Below, in pieces: positions 1 to 8,700 of a stretch of 18,745 bases of DNA. Position numbers and translations under genes: made by a program. The DNA is taken from NCBI GenBank assembly GCA_003640385.1, contig RCAB01000796.1, forward strand, positions 1 to 18,745, read 5' to 3'. The stretch's first letter is position 1; each line of letters opens with the position of its first letter. The DNA comes from Setaria digitata. Taxonomy: Eukaryota; Nematoda; Chromadorea; Rhabditida; Setariidae. Below the pieces are notes generated by a model. The model saw nothing but the letters and a program-made list of their open reading frames with translations. It was not told the origin of the DNA and did no database searches.

Positions 1-2
1 AT

Positions 3-146
3 ATTATTTATTATTAATATTATTTATTATTAATATTATTTATTATTAATATTGTTTATTATTAACATTATTTATTATTAACATTATTTATTATTAATAT
101 TATTTATTATTAATATTATTTATTATTAACATTATTTATTATTATT
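3..146. repeat. 16-bp minisatellite, about 9 copies
   Basis: Head-to-tail copies of attatttattattaat, each 16 bp, begin at 3, 19, 35, 51, 67, 83, 99, 115 and 131. Variants are limited to A/G at position 4 and T/C at position 16; the last copy decays into plain ATT repeat. Confidence 0.9.
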
Positions 147-330
147 GTTTATTATTATAACTTATTATTATTTACAATTATCATTTATTATTATTATTTA
201 TTATTATTTGTTATTATTGTTATTATTACTATTATTATTATTATTAATTATTATTATCACTACTACTATTATTATTGCCATTATTATTACTAATTATCAC
301 TATTTTTATCATTATTACCACGATTTATCA
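131..330. repeat. ATT-rich microsatellite
   Basis: Imperfect (ATT)n continuing from the 16-bp array. The open frame across it (145-432, plus strand) encodes only Ile/Tyr/Leu/Thr runs and is a by-product of the repeat. Confidence 0.85.
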
Positions 331-758
331 TTATTGCGATTTAAAACTTTCGGGTCAACTATTAACCTACTTGTTGATTGTCCACTATTTTTAACTTTTT
401 TTTTTTATTTTCAATGTATTTTAAAAAAATAGTGTGACCTTCCTTTTCCTTCTCTTTTCATAGTTCGCACTAATTGCTTTTCTTCTTTTTCTTCAGACAA
501 TAACATTTTAAAATGATTGCTTTTTAATTGCTGCATTTTTCATTCATTTATACCTCTCCCTGGAAAAATTTTTTCATACAAGAAAAAGAGAAAGTTTGAA
601 ACTATTTATCAGAAAACAATACAAAGAATCTTTCTTCTAAATATAATTTTAATTAATTGAAAGTTTTTCCGAAATATTCAATCGTAAAGGATATGACATT
701 AATTTAGCCATCTGAACAATGATTTTCCCTGTTAAATTAGTTCATTTAATTTTTGTAG

Positions 759-981
759 CATGTCGTGAGGGTGACATTGAAAATAGCCAATGCATTATGA
801 ATGAAATTCAGGAAGAGGTGTAAATTATGTGAATTTTAAAGAAAAGGAAAAAAAAAAGAACGAAATTGAAAAAAGCAAAGAAGCAAATTTACAAATTTAT
901 TAGATTAGTCAACAGCTCGATCACTTGGATCAAGAAACTGATCATTTAGGTCACGAAATTGTCCGAAACTTTTCTACATAA
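759..981 (+). CDS. Two weak exon-like pieces, possible 3' end of an unknown gene
   Basis: Piece A, 759-817, follows TTTTTGTAG and ends GAAGAG|GTGTAA. Piece B, 904-981, follows TTTATTAG and ends in TAA. The two join in phase 0 and give 44 residues after a split codon. The B part, ISQQLDHLDQETDHLGHEI, has hydrophobic residues at heptad-like spacing, as in coiled coils or SNARE helices, and its codon mix is less AT-extreme than its surroundings. No homologue is recognised and no upstream exon is visible in 341-758. It may be a chance pattern or a decayed gene. Confidence 0.3.
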
Positions 982-3499
982 TATGAACTTTTTTGTTTTT
1001 ATTTTATTTTATTTATTTATTTATTTTTTGATTCTAAGAATAATAGAAATTAGACAAAAGTTAGAAGTTAATATGTATTTTTGTAAATGCTACTCCAATA
1101 TGCCAATAGGCCTTAGTTTAAACATTTGAAGGTGAACACTCATCACTGACACTTCTGGATCTAATTGATTTCTTGCATCCAGAAATGGGAAATAAGCAAT
1201 TGGCTATGTGGATTGATCTTTGAAATTCCAGACAATTATCATAAGATTGGCTAACTAAGATGCGAACGAAAGAAACATCATTAGGCTGACATCGACTAGT
1301 TCATAGATTGTAAATTATAGGTAAGTTTTTAGTAATTATCGCAACTAGTAAAAATGGTTGAAAAAATAAATTTTTAAATATTGAATTGATATTCGTTTTT
1401 TCTTTTTCTTTTTTTTTTTTTTTTTTCTTAATTTCATGTTTCTCACTAATCAACATTGTGCTGTGTTTTATTAATTATGTAATGCTTTTTTGTATATTTT
1501 GAAATAGCACGCACAAAAATATATTTAATTATAATTTAATGAAGTAAAAATTTTTCTATGAAGTAAGAAACTTCATTAGAACATTAGAACAGTTAATTAA
1601 TTTGAAAATTACTGTTGTATAAGCATAAAATTATACAAACAAATTAATGTGTGAAAAAAGAAGGTATGCTACCGTTGATAAAGCTTGATAAGGCTAAGAT
1701 AAAAAAAAATTCATTATAGTTGCATACATAATTCATAGTATGTTCTAGGCTTCGTAGCATATTAAAATCGTATAGCTTAGACTTTTTAGTAAAGTCTAAA
1801 CTTTATCATCTCCCATTTCTTCCTCCCTTTTTCCAGATTATTGTTATTATCATTATTATTATATTATTAACTAGTACTGTAACATTATTGTTATCATTAT
1901 TAGTTATGTTTATTACTAGCTATTACTAATTAATAATTATTTATTATCAATTATTATGAGTAAAATAAATGCATAGAATTCAACTGGCATCATCCTTCTG
2001 CTATTTATTTTTGTTTCATTTTCATTTGTAAATAATTTTCATTTGTCAAATTGTTCTAGTCCACGTAATATATTTGGCAATTCCAGTGATATTTTCAACT
2101 TGAACAAGTTTATATTGTAACAAAATCATTTCACGCAAAAATATTTCGGTTCATATAAATTTCAGAAAAAAAGAAATCCTTTTATTAAAGAATGATATCG
2201 CTAGAATTAGCAGTGTCATTTTCTTAACTTTAGATCTTATCATTTTTATCATTTAAAAAATGATAACTACATGTATTTAACAAATATTTACAGCTTTCAG
2301 TGTATATTATCATTAATGCTTAAATGTTCATGAAATTTATTATCAACAAGCAATACTCATATTGAAAAAAAAAAAAAAAAAAAAAGCCAAATCTATTCCT
2401 TAATTCTATTACTTTTACTTTTGTGGAATTTCTGGATAAATTCTGACGAGACAGCAGCAAGCGTAGATGCATCAAATTGAATTTGAATAAGTTTAATGTA
2501 CAATTCCTATCGCAATTAGAACTTTATTGGATGGAATTTCTTGCTTCTCTAGCTGACAAATGCTAAAAAGTACTTTGAATTTTGTAATTTCGCATCCGAA
2601 TTTAAATTTAAGAAAAAAGTTCAATTAAAATTAATCTAATGAATTTGCTTTTCTTGGAAGATATTAAAACGAAGCGTTGAAAATAAAATGGAAGGAATAA
2701 CGAGAAGTGAAAAATTATGTATATATTTACAACAATACTTTCAGGAATGCTACTTCAGGTATGTTAAAATTTTCGAATTTAATTTTCAAATCCGGAAATT
2801 ATAGATGAAACTTTTGAGGAATATTCCCTGTGTAAAATGATAGCATTTGCACTTTTTTACCCAATAAGTGTAAGGATTTTCATTAGTTTATGCATGAGTT
2901 AGATGTAAAATAGACAGCTAGCTAAATGATATGAAAAAGTTAAGCTGGTAAAAGAGATCGTGAGAAAAGACTGAAAAGTTTAAAAGAAAAAAAGAATGAA
3001 AAAAAAAAAACAAAATTTTAGGAAGTCTTATAAGTTATGATCAGTAGTGCAATTCGCAGTAGATTAAAATTTTTAGGATTATCAATTTGCTAATGATCTA
3101 ATCAATTATCTAATTTCTCTTTTAATCATCCTAATTTCTTTTTGCTTCTAAAATACATCAATAAATTATTACAATTCTGATAGCTATTTACTGATTCTTG
3201 TAGGACTATAATTATTATAGAAATCAAATTTGACAAAATTAATTATGAAACATTCTAGAAAAACTGTTTAGTTAATAATTATCTGCACTTGTATTTTTTC
3301 GCCTTTTTCTTTCCTACCTGATAATAATTGTCAGTTTTTAAGTTTACATTAAAGCTATACATTTTTACACTTATACACCTGCCTATTCTAAACTCTTGCC
3401 AAATTTGATTTAATTCTGAGAAAAGTTTCATTTAAAAGAAAGAAAAAATAATAGTAATAAATAAAATATGTACTATACTCATACTCAGATTCTGATGAT
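982..3499. other. AT-rich DNA, no supported gene
   Basis: Apart from the fragment at 1196-1303 I see no gene. It holds a T run near 1407-1427, an ATT/ATC-rich patch at 1841-1950, and a 21-base A run at 2365-2385. A consensus donor, TATAG|GTAAGT, occurs at 1320. Around 2443-2563 one plus frame stays open for about 40 codons without an ATG near its start. Confidence 0.6.
1196..1303 (+). pseudogene. Frame-broken SNARE-like fragment (tentative)
   Basis: In one plus frame the sequence reads AIGYVD, stop, SLKFQTIIIRLAN, stop, then DANERNIIRLTSTSS and a TAG at 1304. Heptad-like spacing of I, V, L and the DANERNI stretch recall the end of SNAP-25-type SNARE motifs. The in-frame stops at 1193, 1214 and 1256 mean it is not an intact exon. 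It lies 215 bp beyond the exon-like pieces ending at 981. Similarity is by eye only. Confidence 0.2.
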
Positions 3500-3745
3500 A
3501 ACTCTTAAACCCGTTTTTATCAATTAAAATGTAACTTCGATAATTTTAAAGAAACCTTCATTTTCAAAGCAAATCATAAACACAGAGTAAGTTTCTTCCT
3601 GATAATAAACATTTCANAACTCTTAAACCCGTTTTTATCAATTACAAATCAATTAAAATGTAACTTCGATAATTTTAAAGAAACCTTCATTTTCAAAGCA
3701 AATCATAAACACAGAGTAAGTTTCTTCCTGATAATAAACATTTCA
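3500..3745. repeat. Duplicated block around a single N (assembly junction)
   Basis: The segment 3500-3616 is repeated as 3618-3745 with one N at 3617 between. The copies are near identical; the right one has an extra 11 bp after ttatcaatta. Two allelic or overlapping contig ends placed side by side explain this better than a real duplication. Confidence 0.85.
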
Positions 3746-5287
3746 TTACTCTTCCAATTAAAAAAAAATAAATGAAAAATAAAAAACGAAAAAAATAATA
3801 GTTAAGACAGGAGGAAAAGTATTTTTTGCAAGTTATCTGAAAGCAAATTAATGAAAACAAAGCCTTTTTTTCGAGCGGTCAAGAGTTATGTATCAGATCA
3901 GAGCAGCAGGGAAAATAATAAACTTTTTTGCTAATTTAGGAAACTTTCAGATATACGAAATTGAACATTTTAGTGCAACTTTACTCAATACTAACTCAAA
4001 AAAAAAATAATAAATGCTAAAAATTTACTTGTTTTAAACTTATTGTTAGTAGAATTGTCGAATGAATGGTAGCACAGCACAAATCCTCATGTTTAAAAAT
4101 ATTTATTGTTTGATCGAAGACTGTCCAAAATTATTCTATCCATGCCATGCAATGATTAATTATGCCATGTTTATCTCATAATCATAGATTATACGGATTT
4201 TTATTTCTGTGAGTTGGCAACATGAAAAAAAAAGTTTTATTTGTTAGAACAAACACATTAAAAAAAAAAAGAAAAAAAAAAGAACAAAGAACAAAGAAAT
4301 GAATGTTAAATATTAAATAACACGGAAAAGTAAGGGCAGTAATTTACGTAGGTAATCAAATATTATACACGTATCTGGATTTCACATTTTTTGAAACAAA
4401 GAATATGATGATAGCTTAATGGCATTCTAAAGATGAAAACCAATATGGATATGTGAAAGAAATGGATTTTTTTTTTCTTCATAATTCAGTTAATTTTTAT
4501 ATCATTAAAAAATTCTTCATTTTCATATATCTTAAAACAAAGTAACTGCAAAGAAATTAGTCACTGTTTATCCCAGTAGACTCATATCAAATCAATCAGT
4601 GCCTACAAGTTATCACTTCCCAAAAGCTGAAAGCCCTGAATAGAAAACAGTGGAATATTTTAGGATAGCGTTGGCTAATGATGTAGAAAGACGGTAATAA
4701 AGAGAAATCTATCAGTTGTTGTGAAAGACAGCAAAAAAAAAGGAACAAGTTGAAGAAGAAGAAAGAGAGGAAGCTACTGATCGTTATATTATTTATCTTC
4801 TCAGACCCTTCATCTACAATTCTCCTCCAACATAATTTCCGGAGGATATTAATTGATACTTCCTGGGAGCAAATATGTATTCCCTTTGAAATGAGCTCTT
4901 TATGCAAGACAACATTATGGACTGAAGAATGATGTCAAAGCTAAATAAAATAAGCATTATGAACATTAAATTTAATCACAAACGATAAAAAAAATTAAAT
5001 CGATAAAAGGATTTATAGCAAAGAGAATATAATTTCTCACGCAACAAATAAATGCAATTCCTATTCCTAAGCAAGAAAACATGAAGGGACCAAAGCAAAT
5101 ATGACGAGTGCAAATATTGTAAGTGCTTTAAACAAAACGTGATACTACGAAGCGGAATTCTTTACTGACATAAATTTTTTTTTTAAAAAAAAAAGGGGGA
5201 AAAAATTGAAAAATCTTTACGTATGAAATTGGACAGTGCAAATCTTTTTGTAAAAGTTTGATACCATGACAGAATGATAAAGAAATG
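3746..5287. other. AT-rich DNA downstream of plk, no supported gene
   Basis: A-rich runs dominate 3760-4320. At 4596-4932 open frames exist on both strands (103 residues minus, 60 residues plus). Neither has domain features, and both include Phe or Lys runs from poly-T/poly-A. The remainder may contain the 3' UTR of the kinase gene on its right side. Confidence 0.55.
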
Positions 5288-5439
5288 TTTAATAGCACTT
5301 CAGTGATTTAACGGAGAATCACCTATTAAGACAGTTAACGAAAAATGGAGAAAGGATGGCAAAGAACTGGGCAGTTGAAGGCATCTAAAGATGGAAACCC
5401 GCTTCCAAGTGATTTACCTGCATATCCCATTACTTTAAT
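5288..5439 (-). terminator. plk: plk 3' flank with two candidate poly(A) signals
   Basis: On the minus strand ATTAAA occurs at 5439-5434, about 85 nt after the stop, and again at 5293-5288, about 230 nt after it. No AATAAA is seen between the stop and about 4900. The 3' UTR end is therefore only a guess between these two variants. Confidence 0.3.
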
Positions 5440-5520
5440 ACGATCAGAGAGATAACGTGGATGAATAAATGTTTACTGCAAACGAATAATAATCTCCCGC
5501 TTGGATTCAGGAAATCAAAA

Positions 5521-5757
5521 CTAACACTGCGTAGCATAATAAGTTCGTGGCAAAGGAGCTTTTTCACCTTCCAGAAGTCGACAAGCTTTATTCAACAGTT
5601 GCTGGACTTTTTGACAGCTTGGACGAGTTGATGTCGCAGTGTAAGGAAGCAAATGGTATGTACGAAAGCCGATGCATCGGTCTATCATCGTAAGCAGTAA
5701 ACGACCATGTTCATCACGATTAATAACCAGCTTCTCGTGCGATTCCAGGAAATTGAT
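5521..5757 (-). CDS. plk: plk exon 12: polo box 2, C terminus and stop
   Basis: Encodes 536-613 and TAG. It opens INFLESHEKLVI, so the spliced protein reads TIQINF, matching PLK1 VQINF; H542 and K544 match PLK1 H538 and K540, which grip the phosphate. Further on, GFRTYHL matches PLK1 FRTYRL, then a helical QKVQQLLNKACRLLEG segment. Acceptor GATATTAG|ATC. Confidence 0.92.
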   Translation of the reverse strand: MNFLESHEKLVINRDEHGRLLLTMIDRCIGFRTYHLLPYTATSTRPSCQKVQQLLNKACRLLEGEKAPLPRTYYATQC

Positions 5758-8700
5758 CTAATATCAACATTTTCTTTAAGTTATAGAGAAAGCAAAGTAT
5801 GAGAAATGTAAGTTAAACTTTAAGAAGTTATAAAATATGTACGAATATGAGATAATGAAATATTTCTTCGTAAACTTACTCTACTTTAGGAATTAAATCG
5901 AGAAATAAACTGAACCGTAAAGTTATCATAAATCAGAATTCTACTACGAATATGAATTATTATTTAACTAAAATTTTTTTGTTCTAGGATAGTTTAGGCC
6001 TATGTTTAATATTGGAGAGGTTAGAGTGACAAGCAGAGTTGACCAGTTCTTGACTATCTGCATATAAGAAATCAACAGCAATATCAAACTTGATATATAA
6101 AAGAATTTTTGAAGGTCAAATCAAAAATGGCATTTCTAAAAGCTGTAAATTGGATTCACCTGAATAGTTCCCAAAGCGAGGAACATCAAGAGCACTCCAC
6201 TTTGTCGTTTTTGGTAAACCAAGGCATCTAACTGAGGGCGAAAACTGCTATGCTCATACACTGGTTGGAGCTCCTTATCCATGTAATCACTGTAAGGCAC
6301 GTAAATGTTAAAATAACTCATCGGTAAATGACGTAACAGAGGTAAAAAAAAGTGGAAAATATGGATAGGAAAAAATTATTACTTTAGAAAAAACAATAAT
6401 TAAAGGAAGAAATACTAATTAAAGGAAAAAAAAAAACCTTTTAAGTTTTTCACATAAATCTGAAAGAATGAGAAATGCTTAAATGTGACCTGAAAAGTTC
6501 TACTATGCGCACTTTTTTGGCTAATCGCTGATCGTTAATAGTGTCCAGGGCTGTCCATTCTAAGAAAATCCACGGATCTTGACCTATGTCAGATATCATC
6601 AAATATCGTTCCGTTTCTTTTTCTACAGCACGCCTGAGAAAATCTACAGAAATTAAGAGGAATGAAATCGTGAAGAATTACGGATTTTATCATGAACACT
6701 ATTAAGTGCTGCAAACGACAAAACGGTCATGTAAATTCTAGTGGTTAAACACGATTTCCTGATTCGAAAAAAAATGAAACCTCCGTGAAACAGAAGAATT
6801 ATCGACGAAGAGTGTACAGTGGGTACCATCGCTGAGAACACAACCAAAACCGTATTTGTTAGTGTAATCCACCCATTTACTCACCATGTTAAGTTGAAAA
6901 TCAGGCGGGCGAGGTGCTTCATCGTATACTAAAAATTAGTCGTATGTATCAGTATTTTAACCTTCTCATTAAAACTTATGTCAAACCAATCATTTCCAAC
7001 TCGAATGCATTTATCCAGTTCATTAAGAGTAATTATAACAATACCAGTGTAGTAGCCCAGTAGCAACTGTTTGTACAGAGCTCTACAATCAGAAATCGAT
7101 CGTGGTCGACCATTAAGGCAACCTTCCGAACCAATTCCAGAATCACCAATACTGCACCCACCTCCAAAGCCCTGCAATTCTAAGCAATTAGAAACTGGAA
7201 GAGTAGAATTGGGAAAGAAATTCGCTGGGAGGGAATTCATTTATAAAGTACTTGATTCTTATAATAAATCATTGGAATTTTTGAAAATTAGGATTTAGCT
7301 ACTAGCCATAATAAAGAGTGGCATAAAAACAGATAGAAGCATACTTGATCAAAAGCAGCTGCTTTAGATGACTGCAATGTATCACTTTCTTTCAGCTTCA
7401 CTAAATAGGGTTCTTGCATTCTAAAAAAAGAAAAATTCCTATTCACTGAAAACAAAAGTAACCTGAAGGAACCTATGCGGTAAAGAATAGCCAATAAGTA
7501 ATCAATTTAAAGCGGTTTAAAGAACAGGAAAATATCTTTTATTGCTAGAATACGCAAACATTTGCCTATAGTACTAGCTACTTTTATTATCAAGAATGCA
7601 TATAATTAATTATAGATATATCAGATTAAACAGTTCAATCAATCAAAATTTTTGACTCATTCCAATAGAGATCTAAGGAACAAAAAAAAAAAAGGCTATC
7701 AGCTATTTTTCTCCTTTATCATTTTTATTTGCATGCAGTCACATAAAGGACAATTTCGACTGGAGATCAGGTACTACACTAACTGAAATATAATATGAAT
7801 AAATGCTAGCATGATTTATAAAGATGGCAAACCAACTAACCCCATGGTATCTTTATTGCAAAGATATGGATGACATTTTACAGCACTTACTTTCATTCGT
7901 ACCACCGTATCTAGAATGAGCAACCTGAAAAGAATGTTTATTCCTCTTTTCTTGGATAAATAATTATTCCTGTTAAGGAAATAATTTAATAATGCATATC
8001 ATGTAGTAATTTTAGGAAAGGATCTAGTTGAGCAAACTTTACTAAATTAAATAAATTGCCTCAATGCAAGTACTTTGAAATGAGATCTTCGGCCGAAGAG
8101 CAAATTTTCGGTTTAAGTGGAAACGAATAATCGCATGATGCTATTTTGACATAAGTTTTTTCTAATGTATCAGCCTCAAACGGTGGTTTACCGACCAACA
8201 TGCAATACAGTATACAACCAATGGACCACGCTTCCGATTCCTTTGAATGACCCTCTCGCTTAAGCACCTGTAAAATTTGCCTTTTTTCATTTTTCTTTTA
8301 CATTTTTTCCTCAATTTTCCTTTTTTTTTGCTCCATATGAATTCTTAAATTTTCTTTTTTTTTTTGCTCCATATGAATTCTTACTAAATTTAACAAAAAC
8401 TGGATATATTAAATGTCAAAAAAAAGGAAAAAAAAAAGAACTCATTTCAATGGAGCATTGGTAACAATAACCAACAGAAAAATAATGCGATATTAAAGAC
8501 CCATTCAAGAGCAGATGATGAGATCCTAAAGACCTACTTACAAAAATAAATATTTCAGTTCTTTCAACAGCTATGACCGGAAAGTTGATGAGAATGCAAG
8601 ATAAATATAATCATCTTATCGTAGGTCTTCAATCATTTTCGTTCATTAATCGCAGCAGGCAACACAGCATTGCCGTTAATGTAACGTAACTCACAAAACA

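Noticed and set aside
145..432. 95-residue open frame on the plus strand
   Set aside because: Its product is runs of Ile, Tyr and Leu from ATT and TTA repeats; low-complexity by-product of the microsatellite.
3500..3745. Genuine tandem duplication or target-site duplication
   Set aside because: The single N placed exactly between the copies, and the same layout at 17518, point to an assembly artefact; no inserted element is present.
4596..4932. Overlapping open frames of 103 (minus) and 60 (plus) residues
   Set aside because: No domain, no splice context, Phe/Lys runs from homopolymers, and antisense to each other; no support for either.
7071..7298. 75-residue plus-strand frame opposite plk exon 8
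   Set aside because: Antisense shadow of the kinase exon; no features of its own.
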